A DNA stretch of 64,000 bases, taken from Glycomyces lechevalierae (GTDB taxonomy: Bacteria > Actinomycetota > Actinomycetes > Mycobacteriales > Micromonosporaceae). The position numbers and the translations under genes are program-made. The DNA is taken from assembly GCF_027622945.1 (NCBI RefSeq), contig NZ_JAPZVQ010000001.1, positions 124,001 to 188,000 on the forward strand, read 5' to 3'. Every line of letters starts with the position of its first letter. Position 1 is the first letter of the stretch. Positions 1-9,072 of this stretch are shown in pieces. A model generated the notes under the pieces. That model was not told where the DNA came from, did not search any database, and saw only the letters and a list, made by a program, of their open reading frames with translations.

Positions 1-447
1 CCCGCCGAAGTACCCGGCGATGAGCCCGAAGACCACGCCGAGGAAGGTCGTCAGCAGCGTCGCCGAGATCGCGATGAGCATCGAGACCCTGGCGCCGTAG
101 ACGATCCGGGCGAAGAGGTCCCGCCCGTTCCCGGGCTCGACGCCGAACCAGTGGTCGGCGCCCATGCCTCCCGCCGCGCCGAGCGGGATGCCGCCCAGGT
201 TCGGGTCGACGGCGTCCTGGTCGAATTCGAGGGGGCCGTAGCCGCTGATCTTGACCAGCAGCGGCGCGGCGACGGCCATCAGGATGATGAGCAGGATGTA
301 GACGCCGCAGGCGACGGCCGCGCGGTCGCGGAGGAAGGCCCGGGCGAGGCGCCGCCCGGAGGCGGGCGGCGCGGCCGGAGCGCCGTCGCGCCCCGCCTCG
401 CCGCCCGCGGCGCCTTCGACTTCGAGCTCGGTCGGAGTGAAGGTCAT
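1..447 (-). CDS. ABC transporter permease, DppC type (partial, N-terminal 149 residues)
   Basis: Inner-membrane permease of a peptide/nickel-class (family 5) importer; the reading frame runs off the left edge, so only the first 149 codons are present. A charged N-terminal tail rich in Glu and Ala (residues 1-45) precedes a first membrane helix (about 46-65, YILLIILMAVAAPLL). The segment GRDLFARIVYGARVSML and the following hydrophobic helix match the start of the BPD transport domain of DppC/OppC proteins. The ATG lies 6 bases after the stop of the upstream solute-binding protein gene, so the two are co-transcribed. No good ribosome site is visible; translational coupling is likely. The substrate is inferred only from the partner. 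Confidence 0.85.
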   Translation of the reverse strand, partial: MTFTPTELEVEGAAGGEAGRDGAPAAPPASGRRLARAFLRDRAAVACGVYILLIILMAVAAPLLVKISGYGPLEFDQDAVDPNLGGIPLGAAGGMGADHWFGVEPGNGRDLFARIVYGARVSMLIAISATLLTTFLGVVFGLIAGYFGG

Positions 448-453
448 CGGTGA

Positions 454-2145
454 TCAGCCCCGGGACGGGTCGCTCAGGCCGATGATCGTCAGGTCCGTCA
501 TGCTCGTGTTCGGGATGTACCCGGCGATGTTCTCGCCCGGCAGGAACACGCTCGGCTCCTGCAGCAGCGGCACCATCGGGGCCAGCGCCATGACCTCCTC
601 GTCGAACTCGCCCCACTCGACGTTGGCGGCCTCGAGGTCGGTCATCGCGCGGATCTCGTCGATGCGGGCGTTGAGGCCCGGGTCGTTGATCTGCGCGATG
701 TTGGTGTTGCCCTTCTCGGTGATCACGCGGCCGTCGACCAGCGGCGGGACCATCGTGCTCGAGCTGGAGGCCCAGTCCGGGCACCAGCCGGTGATCGCGG
801 CGTCGTGCATCTGCGAGGGCGTGCCGATGGTCTCGTAGAAGGTGGAGGTGTCGATGACGTTGAGCTGCACGTCCACGTCGATCTTGGCGAGGGCCTGCTG
901 GATGGACTCGGCCTGCGCCTGCATGATCGGGTTGGAGCGGATGTCGAGGGTGAACGAGAAGCCGTCCCCGAGGCCTACGGACTCGAGCAGCTCCTTGGCC
1001 TTCTCCGGATCGCCGTTGTCGCCTTCGCTCGGGTAGAGGTCGAAGTCCTTGTGGCCGTTCACCGCGTTCGGGATGATCGTGGTGGCCGGGAGGGCGAGCT
1101 GGTTGCCGCCCGAGGCGGTCTGGAGCGAGGTGCGGTCGACGGCGTAGTTCATCGCCTGGCGCACTTCGAGCTTGTCGAACGGGGCCGCGGTGGTGTCCAT
1201 GCCCATGTAGGTGACGCAGTAGGCCTCGGCGCTGATGACGCGGTCCTGCAGCTCGGGGCTCTGGAGCCGCGCGAGGGTGGCCGGCTGGATCTTGCCGGAG
1301 ATGGCGTTGACGTCGGAGCCCTGGCCGGCGAGCAGGCGCTCGTCGATCGTGGCGCCTTCGAGGCCGATCTCGAACTCCCACGCGTCCGGGTAGGCCTTGC
1401 GCACGTCGTCGGTGGCCTGGTCCCAGTACTCGTTGCGCACCAGCTTGATCGAGCTGCCGGGCGTGTACGAGTCGAGGGTGTAGGGGCCGGAGGCGATGAC
1501 GTCCTTGATGAACTCGTCGCCCGCGCCGGTGCCGACCGGGAACGGCACGGCGTTCACCTGGGCCACGACGTTGTCGAACTCGGGGAACGGGGCCTTGAGG
1601 TGGAAGACGATGGTCTGCGCGTCGGGCGTCTCGATGCCCGGGTGCTCACCGGACTGGTACGGGCCCTTGTAGTCCTCGGGGGCGTCGATCGTGTTCTTGA
1701 GCCAGGGCGAGCCGATGCCGATCTCCGGGTCCCAGGCCCGGGAGATGCCGAACTTCAGCTCGGCCGAGGTGATGGGGTCGCCGTTGTCGAACTTGAGGCC
1801 CTCTTTGAGGGTGTAGGTCCAGGTGAGGCCGTCTTCCGAAGGGGTGCCGAGGCCTTCGGCCATGTCGGGGACGACCGCGTTCGGGTCGTCGGCGTCACCG
1901 GCGGCCTGCATGGTGAGGCCGCGGTAGATGAGGCGGTAGAAGGCGTTGACGCCGCCGTCCCAGCCGCGCGCGGGGTCGAGGTACGAGAAGTCGGCGTTCT
2001 GGAGCATATGGACGGTGCCGCCGGGCTCGGGCGTGCCGCCGGGGCCGTCGCCGCCCCCACCGTCTTGGCCGCCGCCGGAACAGGCGGTGAGCAGCAGCGC
2101 CGCGGCCGCGAGGGCCGCCGCCGCGCGGGTTGCTTTTCTGATCAT
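454..2145 (-). CDS. ABC transporter substrate-binding lipoprotein, family 5 (peptide/nickel type)
   Basis: Extracytoplasmic ligand-binding lipoprotein feeding the permease encoded just downstream. The 563-residue protein has a lipoprotein signal (lipobox LLTAC, Cys22) followed by a Gly/Asp-rich tether, then the family-5 opening pattern (HMLQNADFSYLDPARGWDGG) and typical motifs such as DGLTWTYTLKEGLKFDNGDP. Length fits DppA/OppA-type proteins. The ATG at 2145 was chosen because AGGAAA lies just upstream and the signal peptide starts there; an in-frame extension upstream lacks signal-peptide character. Oligopeptide import is most likely, but nickel, antibiotic precursors or oligosaccharides are also carried by this family. 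Confidence 0.88.
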   Translation of the reverse strand: MIRKATRAAAALAAAALLLTACSGGGQDGGGGDGPGGTPEPGGTVHMLQNADFSYLDPARGWDGGVNAFYRLIYRGLTMQAAGDADDPNAVVPDMAEGLGTPSEDGLTWTYTLKEGLKFDNGDPITSAELKFGISRAWDPEIGIGSPWLKNTIDAPEDYKGPYQSGEHPGIETPDAQTIVFHLKAPFPEFDNVVAQVNAVPFPVGTGAGDEFIKDVIASGPYTLDSYTPGSSIKLVRNEYWDQATDDVRKAYPDAWEFEIGLEGATIDERLLAGQGSDVNAISGKIQPATLARLQSPELQDRVISAEAYCVTYMGMDTTAAPFDKLEVRQAMNYAVDRTSLQTASGGNQLALPATTIIPNAVNGHKDFDLYPSEGDNGDPEKAKELLESVGLGDGFSFTLDIRSNPIMQAQAESIQQALAKIDVDVQLNVIDTSTFYETIGTPSQMHDAAITGWCPDWASSSSTMVPPLVDGRVITEKGNTNIAQINDPGLNARIDEIRAMTDLEAANVEWGEFDEEVMALAPMVPLLQEPSVFLPGENIAGYIPNTSMTDLTIIGLSDPSRG

Positions 2146-2250
2146 GGGGGGATTTCCTATCGCTAGTTCGCGCCGGTCGGCCGCATCAGATGGCATGGGG
2201 GTGCGCGTCGTTGGAACCCTCTGACCGGCCAAACACCTTCGGATTCGCAG

Positions 2251-2271
2251 TAACATATCACATATCACATA
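2251..2271. repeat. Heptamer-iteron motif, copy 1
   Basis: CATATCA occurs twice in tandem, followed by CATACC, in the intergenic space between the divergent peptide-binding lipoprotein and alpha-galactosidase genes. This is the only copy of the dispersed motif in the left two thirds of the window, and the most A/T-rich one. It could instead be part of a promoter. Confidence 0.55.
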
Positions 2272-2300
2272 CCATTGGAATGGCGTGAGATTCGGCTTTC

Positions 2301-2315
2301 CTTAACCCGGTTAAG
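2301..2315. promoter_or_regulatory. Palindromic operator upstream of alpha-galactosidase
   Basis: CTTAACCCGGTTAAG is a perfect 7+1+7 inverted repeat about 100 bases before the GH36 start codon. Size and symmetry suit a transcription-factor site. The LacI-type regulator downstream is a candidate binder, but its own promoter palindrome has a different sequence. Confidence 0.5.
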
Positions 2316-2412
2316 TCATGTAGCGTGCCCATCGACAAGCCGAAATCCGCCGAGGTGCCCGCGGGACCGAGACCCGGGCGCGACAGGCCTTGTGCCCCTT
2401 CGAAGGAGCATC

Positions 2413-4551
2413 GTGAACAACGGAACCTGGACTCTCCTGCGCCGCGACGGCGTGGCCCTCATCCTGCAAGGGGGCGGCCCCGCCGGCCTGCCGGCCGTGC
2501 TCCACTGGGGCCCCGACCTCGGCCCGCTCGAAGCCGGGGACCTCGACGGGCTCGACCGCCTCACCGGCCGCCAGACCGCGCCCGGGACCCTCGACGCCGC
2601 ATGGCGGCTCTCGTTGGCGCCGCAGGAGTCCGAGGGCTGGGCCGGCCGGCCGGCGCTGCTGGCCACCCGCGACGGGCGGCCGCTCTTCCCGCGCTGGGAC
2701 GCGACGGTGGACCAGGAAGGCGAAGCGGCCGTTCAGGTCACGGCGGTGGACGCCGAAGCGGGCCTGACGCTGCGGACCCGGCTCGAGATCGGCGCGGGCG
2801 GACTCGTCCTGGTCGACCACGAGCTGCGCAACGACGGCGGTGGGACCGTGGAGGTCGCCTGGCTGGAGGCGACGCTGCCGGTGCCGAAGACCGCCGACCA
2901 CCTGACCTCCTTCACCGGCCGGTGGGCCCGCGAGAAGGCCCCGGCGACGAGCGCGATCCCGCGCGGCACCACGGTGCGCGAATCACGGCGCGGGCGCGGC
3001 GGCCACGACTCGCCGTGGGTCACCTTGGCCTCCAATGGAACACCGCGCAACCGGACCGGCGATGTGTGGGCCGTGCACCTCGGCTGGAGCGCCGACGTGC
3101 GCCACCGCACCGACCGCCACACCGACCACGTGACGCTCCTCGGCGCTGGTGAGCTGCTGCGCCCCAGCGAGATCCGGCTCGAGACCGGCGAGTCCTACCG
3201 CACGCCGACCGCGTACTTCTCGTGGTCGGACACCGGCCTCGACGGCATCGCGGACCGGTTCCACACCTGGATGCGCGCCCGCCCGCAGCACCCGAAGTCC
3301 GCGCGGCCGCTCGTGCTCAACACCTGGGAGGCCGTGTACTTCGACCACGACCCCGCGCGCGTGGAGGCCTTGGCGCGCAAGGCGGCCGCGATCGGCGTCG
3401 AGCGGTTCGTCCTCGACGACGGCTGGTTCATGGCCCGCCGCCACGACCGCGCCGGACTCGGCGACTGGGAGGTCGACCCGGCCGTGTGGCCCGAGGGCCT
3501 CGAACCCCTCGCCGAGCTCGTGCGTGCTCTGGGCATGCAGTTCGGGCTGTGGTTCGAGCCCGAGATGGTCAACCTCGACTCCGACCTCGCCCGCAACCAT
3601 CCCGACTGGCTGCTCGCCAACCCCGCGTCCGTGCCGTCGCCCGAGGGATTGTCGTACCGCACGCAGTACGTGCTGGATCTGGCCAATCCGGAAGCGTTCG
3701 AGCACCTCCGGTCGCAGATGTCGACCCTGGTGGAGCGGCTGGGGATCGCGTTCATCAAGTGGGACCACAACCGCGACCTCGTCGAAGCCGTGCACGAGGG
3801 GCGGCCGGGCACGCACCTGCAGACCCTCGCGACCTACCGGCTCATCGACCGGCTCAAGGCCGACCACCCGGGCCTGGAGATCGAGTCGTGCTCCTCCGGC
3901 GGCGCCCGCACGGACCTCGGCATCCTCGCCCGCACCGACCGGGTGTGGGCCTCGGACTCGAACGACCCCGTCGAGCGCCAGGAGATCCAGCGCTGGACCG
4001 AGCTGGTGCTGCCGCCCGAGATGATCGGCGCGCACGTCGGGCCGTCCCCGGCCCACTCGTCCGGGCGGGCCACCGGCCTCGCCTACCGGATCGCGACCTC
4101 GCTGCAGGGCTCGGCCGGGTTCGAGTGGGACATCATGTCCTGCAACGAGGAAGAGACCGAACAGATCAAGGCGTTCGGCGCGCTCTACAAGGAACTGCGC
4201 GGGCTGCTGCACACCGGGAACGTGGTGCACCCGGACGTGGTGGACCCTGCGCTGCGCGTTCGCGGCGTCGTCGCGGCCGACCGCTCCGAGGCGGTGTTCA
4301 CGGTCGCCACCGTGGCATCGATCGAGGACGCGCTGCCCGAGCGGCTCCGGCTCGACGGGCTCGACCCCGAACGGCGGTACACGCTGCGGGTCCGCGACGA
4401 GATCGGCGCGTCGAGGCATGGCTGGACGACCCCGCCGTGGCTCGGCAAGGACCCGGTCCACGTCCCCGGCCGCGTGCTCACCGAGGTCGGCCTGCAACTG
4501 CCGGGCCTGTGGCCCGTGCACGCCGTCATGATCCACCTGACCGCCGAATAA
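2413..4551 (+). CDS. Alpha-galactosidase, glycoside hydrolase family 36
   Basis: Retaining alpha-galactosidase that removes terminal alpha-galactose from raffinose-type sugars or galactosides. The 712-residue length and the absence of a signal peptide fit cytosolic GH36 enzymes that act after import. An N-terminal beta-sandwich is followed by a TIM barrel with DDGWF (about 335), the nucleophile motif FIKWDHNRD (Asp about 451), ESCSSGGAR, and the acid/base region WASDSNDPVER (about 512-522). The GTG start is preceded by AAGGAGC; no equally good ATG lies nearby. It is followed by a terminator and then by a LacI regulator and sugar importer, which points to joint use in oligosaccharide catabolism. 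Confidence 0.93.
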   Translation: MNNGTWTLLRRDGVALILQGGGPAGLPAVLHWGPDLGPLEAGDLDGLDRLTGRQTAPGTLDAAWRLSLAPQESEGWAGRPALLATRDGRPLFPRWDATVDQEGEAAVQVTAVDAEAGLTLRTRLEIGAGGLVLVDHELRNDGGGTVEVAWLEATLPVPKTADHLTSFTGRWAREKAPATSAIPRGTTVRESRRGRGGHDSPWVTLASNGTPRNRTGDVWAVHLGWSADVRHRTDRHTDHVTLLGAGELLRPSEIRLETGESYRTPTAYFSWSDTGLDGIADRFHTWMRARPQHPKSARPLVLNTWEAVYFDHDPARVEALARKAAAIGVERFVLDDGWFMARRHDRAGLGDWEVDPAVWPEGLEPLAELVRALGMQFGLWFEPEMVNLDSDLARNHPDWLLANPASVPSPEGLSYRTQYVLDLANPEAFEHLRSQMSTLVERLGIAFIKWDHNRDLVEAVHEGRPGTHLQTLATYRLIDRLKADHPGLEIESCSSGGARTDLGILARTDRVWASDSNDPVERQEIQRWTELVLPPEMIGAHVGPSPAHSSGRATGLAYRIATSLQGSAGFEWDIMSCNEEETEQIKAFGALYKELRGLLHTGNVVHPDVVDPALRVRGVVAADRSEAVFTVATVASIEDALPERLRLDGLDPERRYTLRVRDEIGASRHGWTTPPWLGKDPVHVPGRVLTEVGLQLPGLWPVHAVMIHLTAE

Positions 4552-4574
4552 TCCAGCGGCGCAACTGAACCGGC

Positions 4575-4613
4575 CCGGGGCCGTCCGCTGCGGCGGGCGG
4601 CCCCGGATCTTTT
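4575..4613 (+). terminator. Rho-independent terminator after alpha-galactosidase
   Basis: A 14-bp GC-rich stem (4575-4588 with 4593-4606, one G-T pair) with a 4-base loop is followed by ATCTTTT. It separates the alpha-galactosidase transcript from the regulator gene. Confidence 0.75.
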
Positions 4614-4628
4614 CTCGGATCTCCCTCT

Positions 4629-4644
4629 TGTAGATCGCTCTACA
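4629..4644. promoter_or_regulatory. Operator upstream of LacI regulator
   Basis: TGTAGATCGCTCTACA is a perfect 6+4+6 inverted repeat 45 bases before the regulator start codon, and TGTAGA recurs at about 4650. This suggests autoregulation. Confidence 0.5.
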
Positions 4645-4688
4645 TGCTGTGTAGATTGATCTCCATCGCTCGACGGGGAGGTGTTTCC

Positions 4689-5759
4689 ATGGCGGCTCGC
4701 GGCCCGGCCGGTTCGGTCACGATCGAGGACGTCGCCCGCGCGGCGGGCGTCTCGCGGGCCGCGGTCTCCAAGGTCATCCGCAACGCCTACGGCGTGAGCC
4801 CGGCGATGCGCGAGCGCGTGACCGCCGCGATCGAGGCGCTCGGCTACCGGCCCAGCGTCTCGGCGAGGGGCATGCGCGGCAAGACCTTCACGCTCGGCAT
4901 CGAGATCCCGGAGCTCTCGAACCCGTTCTTCCCGATGCTGCTCACCGGGGCGACGGCGGCCCTCTCCGGCTCGCCGTACCAGCTCATCATCGCCCCGGCC
5001 GACCCCGCGCACAGCGAGGGCTACCGGGCCATCCAAGCCCTCGTCGACCGGCAGGTGGACGGAGTCATCGCGGTCTCGCCGCTGGTCGAACCCGCCTGGC
5101 TCTCCGAGCTCTCGGCCACCGTGCCGGTGGTGATGATCGGCCGCCACGACCGGGCCGAGGGGTACGACACGGTGGTGAGCGACGACGAGGCCGGCGCCCG
5201 CCAGGTGATGCGGCACCTCTTCGAGCTCGGGCACCGCGACATCGCCCACCTCACCGGCGAGGGCGCCCGCACCAGGCCCGGTTCCGGTGTGCCGCAGGCG
5301 ATCCGCCTGGAGGCGTACCGGACGGCGATGCAGGAGGCCGGTCTCGGCGACCGGATCAGCATCGCCCGCGCCGCGGACGTCACCGCCGACGCGCACCGCA
5401 CCGCCCTCCGGCTGCTCTCCGGCGCGGAGCGGCCCACGGCGATCTTCGCCTGCCACGACGAGCCGGCGCTCGGCGTGCTGCGCGCCGTCGCCGACGCGGG
5501 GCTCACCGCCGACGACGTCGCCGTCGCGGGCTACGACGGGATCGAGATCGCCGCCCACCCAGGCATCTCGCTCACCACCGTGCACCAGGACGGCGAGCGG
5601 ATGGGCCGCCTCGCCGTCGAGCTGCTGCTCGAACGCATCGCCGGGCGCACCGAAGCACGGCACGAGGTGGTCGAACCCGACCTCGTCGTCCGCTCCAGCA
5701 CCCGGCCGCCGCGCCCGCGCGGCGCCGCCACGCGCCTCGGCGCGCTCGGCGACCACTGA
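4689..5759 (+). CDS. LacI-family transcriptional regulator
   Basis: Sugar-responsive repressor expected to control the adjacent importer and glycosidases. The 356-residue protein has the LacI helix-turn-helix at residues 10-65 (TIEDVARAAGVSRAAVSKVI, hinge region ALGYRPSVSARGMRG) and a periplasmic-binding-protein-like effector domain (ELSNPFFPMLLTGA; VAVAGYDGIEIAAHPGISLT). The ATG at 4689 follows GGGGAGGTG; an in-frame ATG at 4644 falls inside the operator palindrome and has no ribosome site. The importer gene begins about 100 bases downstream on the same strand. The effector is unknown, perhaps a galactosyl- or rhamnosyl-oligosaccharide. Confidence 0.9.
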   Translation: MAARGPAGSVTIEDVARAAGVSRAAVSKVIRNAYGVSPAMRERVTAAIEALGYRPSVSARGMRGKTFTLGIEIPELSNPFFPMLLTGATAALSGSPYQLIIAPADPAHSEGYRAIQALVDRQVDGVIAVSPLVEPAWLSELSATVPVVMIGRHDRAEGYDTVVSDDEAGARQVMRHLFELGHRDIAHLTGEGARTRPGSGVPQAIRLEAYRTAMQEAGLGDRISIARAADVTADAHRTALRLLSGAERPTAIFACHDEPALGVLRAVADAGLTADDVAVAGYDGIEIAAHPGISLTTVHQDGERMGRLAVELLLERIAGRTEARHEVVEPDLVVRSSTRPPRPRGAATRLGALGDH

Positions 5760-5809
5760 GCCCGAAGCCCTACGAGCACAACCGCATACGCGATCCCTCA
5801 CGAAAATGA

Positions 5810-5829
5810 ATCGTTCCAATCGGGACGAT
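5810..5829. promoter_or_regulatory. Operator-like inverted repeat before sugar-binding protein gene
   Basis: ATCGTTCC and GGGACGAT flank a 4-base centre, with one mismatch between arms, 28 bases before the start codon of the solute-binding lipoprotein. It is a plausible LacI-family site at the importer operon promoter. Confidence 0.4.
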
Positions 5830-5856
5830 CGGGCGTTACCAATGGAGGTCACGACC

Positions 5857-7170
5857 ATGCACTCGACCCACCGACCCCTCCTCCCCCGTGCGGCCGCCGG
5901 GGCGGCGGCCGCCGTGCTCGCCGCCGGCCTCGCCGCCTGCTCCACCGGGGGCGACGACGACGGCACGCTGAACATCCTCATCGACAACTCCGAGGCCACC
6001 GGCAGCCTCATGCAGGCCCTCGTGGACGCGTACACCGAGGCCCACCCCGACGTCGAGATCGAGCTCGAGATCCGCCCCGGCGGCACCGAGGGCGACAACA
6101 TCGTCAAGACCCGCCTCCAGACCGGCGACATGCCCGACCTGTTCTTCTACAACTCCGGCTCGCTCCTCCAGGCGCTCAACCCGTCCCAGATGCTCACCGA
6201 CCTCAGCGGCGAGACCTACCTGGACTCGGTGACCGACACGTTCAAGGACGGCGTGACCTCCGGCGACGCGGTCCACGGCGTGCCCGTGGGCCAGGCCATC
6301 GGCGGCGGCGTGCTCTACAACCTCGCCGCGTACGAGGAGCTGGGCCTCGAGGTGCCGACCACCTGGGACGAGTTCATGGCCAACAACCAGGCCATCCTCG
6401 ACGCGGGGACGGCCGCGCCCGTGATCCAGACCTACGGCACCGAGTCCGCGTGGACCTCGCAGCTGTTCGTCCTGGCGGACAACTACAACGTGCTCGCCGC
6501 CGAACCCGACTGGGCCGACGCGTACACCGCGAACGAGGCCCACTTCGCCGACACCCCGGCGGCCCTGGCCGGGTTCGAGCACCTGCAGGAGGTGGCCGAG
6601 GCCGGGTACCTCAACGAGGACTTCGCGTCCCTCACCTACAACGAAGGGCTCGCGGCGCTCGTCGCCGGGGAAGGCGTCCACTACCCGATCCTCACCAACG
6701 CGCTCACCGAGATCGAGGCGGTCGACCCCGAAGGCGTCGACCAGCTCGGGTTCTTCGGCCTGCCCGGGGACGCGCCCGCCGAAGCGGGCGTGACGACCTG
6801 GCTCCCCGGAGCGCTCTACCTGCCGCAGACCAACGAGGACCCGGGCCCGGCGCAGGACTTCCTCGCGTTCGTCGCCAGCACCGAGGGCTGCGACGCGCAG
6901 ACCGCCGGCGTGAGCGTCATCGGCCCGTACTTCATCGACGGCTGCACCGTGCCCTCGGACGTGCCGCCCGCCGTCGCCCAGCTGCAGGCGTACTTCGACG
7001 CGGGGCTCACCGCGCCGGCCCTGGAGTTCCTGTCGCCGGTCAAGGGCCCGGCGCTGGAGCAGATCACCGTGGAGGTCGGCTCGGGCATCCGCTCGGCCGC
7101 CGACGCCGCCGCCCTCTACGACGAGGACGTCAAGAAGCAGGCCCAGCAACTGGGCCTCGAAGGCTGGTAA
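5857..7170 (+). CDS. Sugar ABC transporter substrate-binding lipoprotein (family 1)
   Basis: Extracytoplasmic sugar-binding lipoprotein of a CUT1 importer. The 437-residue product has a lipoprotein signal with lipobox LAAC (Cys28), a Gly/Asp linker, and family-1 features: LMQALVDAYTEAHPDVEIEL, a mobile middle domain, and a C-terminal helix DAAALYDEDVKKQAQQLG. GGAGGTC lies 7 bases before the chosen ATG; an earlier in-frame ATG would place that site inside the coding region. Two permease genes follow. No ATP-binding gene is present in the cluster, as is common in actinomycetes, where a shared MsiK-type ATPase energises many CUT1 systems. Confidence 0.9.
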   Translation: MHSTHRPLLPRAAAGAAAAVLAAGLAACSTGGDDDGTLNILIDNSEATGSLMQALVDAYTEAHPDVEIELEIRPGGTEGDNIVKTRLQTGDMPDLFFYNSGSLLQALNPSQMLTDLSGETYLDSVTDTFKDGVTSGDAVHGVPVGQAIGGGVLYNLAAYEELGLEVPTTWDEFMANNQAILDAGTAAPVIQTYGTESAWTSQLFVLADNYNVLAAEPDWADAYTANEAHFADTPAALAGFEHLQEVAEAGYLNEDFASLTYNEGLAALVAGEGVHYPILTNALTEIEAVDPEGVDQLGFFGLPGDAPAEAGVTTWLPGALYLPQTNEDPGPAQDFLAFVASTEGCDAQTAGVSVIGPYFIDGCTVPSDVPPAVAQLQAYFDAGLTAPALEFLSPVKGPALEQITVEVGSGIRSAADAAALYDEDVKKQAQQLGLEGW

Positions 7171-7295
7171 CGCCCCACGCCCGTCGCCCCACCCAGCCGC
7201 TCGCTCCGCTCGCTTCCCCGAACCGGAGTAAACGCTGGACCATTCGACGGCCGCGCCCGGGAGACCGGGCGCGGTGCTTCCCAAGGAGCCTCACC

Positions 7296-8195
7296 ATGAC
7301 CACGACCGCCCTGAGCGCGCCGCGCGAACGCCGGCGCGACCCCCGCCGCCACTATCCGATGTGGTTCTACCTGCCCGCCGCCGCCGTGTACGGCGTCCTG
7401 TTCATCGTCCCCACCGTCGCCTCGCTCTACTTCGCGTTCACCCGCTGGAACCTCTCCGGCGCCGAGTTCATCGGCTTCGAGAACTTCGCGCTGTTCTTCC
7501 GCGAGCCCTACCTCTTCCAAGGCCTCGTCAACACGCTGATCTACGGCGCGTTGACCTCCGGCCTGAAAGTGGTGCTCGGGCTCCTGCTCGGGGTGTTCCT
7601 CACCTCGCAGATCATCGCCCGCGGGTACCTGCGGTCCGTGGTGTTCTTCCCCGTCCTGGTGAGCACCGTCGGCATCGGCGTCACCTTCGCCGTGCTCATG
7701 GACCCCTCGGACGGCCTCATCAACCGGGCCCTCGCGGTCATCGGCGTGGACGGGCCCGGGTGGCTCACCGACCCGAACCTCGCGCTCGTCTCCGTCGCCC
7801 TCGTGGACGTCTGGAAGGGCGTGGGCCTGGCGACGCTCATCTACATCGCCGGGATCGTGGCGATCCCGCAGGAGTACTTCGAAGCCGCCAAAGTGGACGG
7901 CGCGAGCTCGTGCCAGAACCTGCGGTTCGTGATCCTGCCGCTGCTGTGGCCCGCCACCTCCACCGTGATCGTGCTGTCCCTCATCGGCGGGCTCAGGTCC
8001 TTCGACCTGATCTGGACCATGACGCAGGGCGGCCCCGGGTTCACCTCGGACGTGGTGGCCTCGGTGATCTTCAAGCAGTACCAGGCCGGGTTCTGGGGCC
8101 TCTCCAGCGCCGGGAACGTGGTGCTGTTCCTGCTCGTGAGCGCCGTGATGGTGCCGCTCTACTGGCTCATGGGCCGCAAGGAGGTCGAGCGGTGA
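7296..8195 (+). CDS. Sugar ABC transporter permease (MalF-like)
   Basis: First membrane subunit of the CUT1 importer, 299 residues with six predicted helices beginning at about residue 25 (FYLPAAAVYGVLFIVPTVAS). The EAA loop that contacts the ATPase is seen as EYFEAAKVDGASSCQNLRFV. AAGGAGCC precedes the ATG. The stop codon overlaps the GTG of the next permease, indicating translational coupling. Position and family place it with the binding protein upstream and the rhamnosidase downstream. Confidence 0.92.
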   Translation: MTTTALSAPRERRRDPRRHYPMWFYLPAAAVYGVLFIVPTVASLYFAFTRWNLSGAEFIGFENFALFFREPYLFQGLVNTLIYGALTSGLKVVLGLLLGVFLTSQIIARGYLRSVVFFPVLVSTVGIGVTFAVLMDPSDGLINRALAVIGVDGPGWLTDPNLALVSVALVDVWKGVGLATLIYIAGIVAIPQEYFEAAKVDGASSCQNLRFVILPLLWPATSTVIVLSLIGGLRSFDLIWTMTQGGPGFTSDVVASVIFKQYQAGFWGLSSAGNVVLFLLVSAVMVPLYWLMGRKEVER

Positions 8196-9019
8196 AGCGC
8201 ACCAAAGGCGTCGCCTCGGGCCTGATCGCCATCGTCCTCTCGGCCGTGGTCTTCCTCGTGCCGTTCGCGTTCATCGTCCTGACCGCCTCCAAGACCCGCG
8301 GCGAGGCGGCGCTGCGCGAGTTCTCGCTGCCGAGCGAGTGGGCGATCTGGGAGAACTTCCTCGCCGTCGTGCAGGCCCGCGACTACATGCTGCTCGCCGC
8401 GTTCGTGAACAGCACCATCCTCACCGTCGCGAGCATCGTGCTCATGGTCGTGCTCGCGGCCATGGTCGGGTACGTGATGCAGCGCCGGCCCAACCGGTGG
8501 ACGCCGCTGGCGAACGCGCTCGTGCTCGCCGGGCTCATCATCCCGCCCGCGGTGGTGCCCACGATCTGGGTGCTGCAGGGGCTCGGACTGTTCCGGACCC
8601 TGCCGGGACTCGTGCTCATCGAAGTGGCGTACGGACTCTCGTTCTGCGTCCTGCTCTTCCGGGCGTTCGTGGCCACGATCCCGCGCGAGGTCGACGAGGC
8701 CGCCGTGATCGACGGGGCCGGGCCGGTGCGCCTGTTCTTCCAGGTCATCCTGCCGCTGCTCCGGTCGGTGATCTGGACCGTGGTGATCGTGCAGGCCGTG
8801 GCGGTCTTCAACGACTTCCAGAACCCGCTGTACTTCCTGCCCGGCGACGACCACGCCACCGTGCAGCTGACGCTCTACAACTTCCGCAGCCAGTACACGA
8901 CCCAGTGGAACCTGCTGTTCATGGACATCCTGCTCATCACCGTCCCGCCGCTCATCATGTACGCCTTCTTCAACCGCCAGATCGTCGCCGGACTCACCTC
9001 CGGCGCGGTCAAGGGCTGA
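8192..9019 (+). CDS. Sugar ABC transporter permease (MalG-like)
   Basis: Second membrane subunit of the CUT1 importer, 275 residues. Helices begin at about residue 8 (ASGLIAIVLSAVVFLVPFAF); the EAA loop is REVDEAAVIDGAGPVRLFFQ. The GTG start overlaps the preceding stop (GTGA) and has AAGGAGGT upstream. The C-terminus GLTSGAVKG is typical of MalG-type subunits. The rhamnosidase gene begins 53 bases later without an obvious terminator, so the importer and glycosidase are probably one operon. Confidence 0.92.
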   Translation: MKRTKGVASGLIAIVLSAVVFLVPFAFIVLTASKTRGEAALREFSLPSEWAIWENFLAVVQARDYMLLAAFVNSTILTVASIVLMVVLAAMVGYVMQRRPNRWTPLANALVLAGLIIPPAVVPTIWVLQGLGLFRTLPGLVLIEVAYGLSFCVLLFRAFVATIPREVDEAAVIDGAGPVRLFFQVILPLLRSVIWTVVIVQAVAVFNDFQNPLYFLPGDDHATVQLTLYNFRSQYTTQWNLLFMDILLITVPPLIMYAFFNRQIVAGLTSGAVKG

Positions 9020-9072
9020 CTGACAGCTCGCAAGCATCGCCGAAACCGGCTAGGAACCAGGAGAGACACCGA

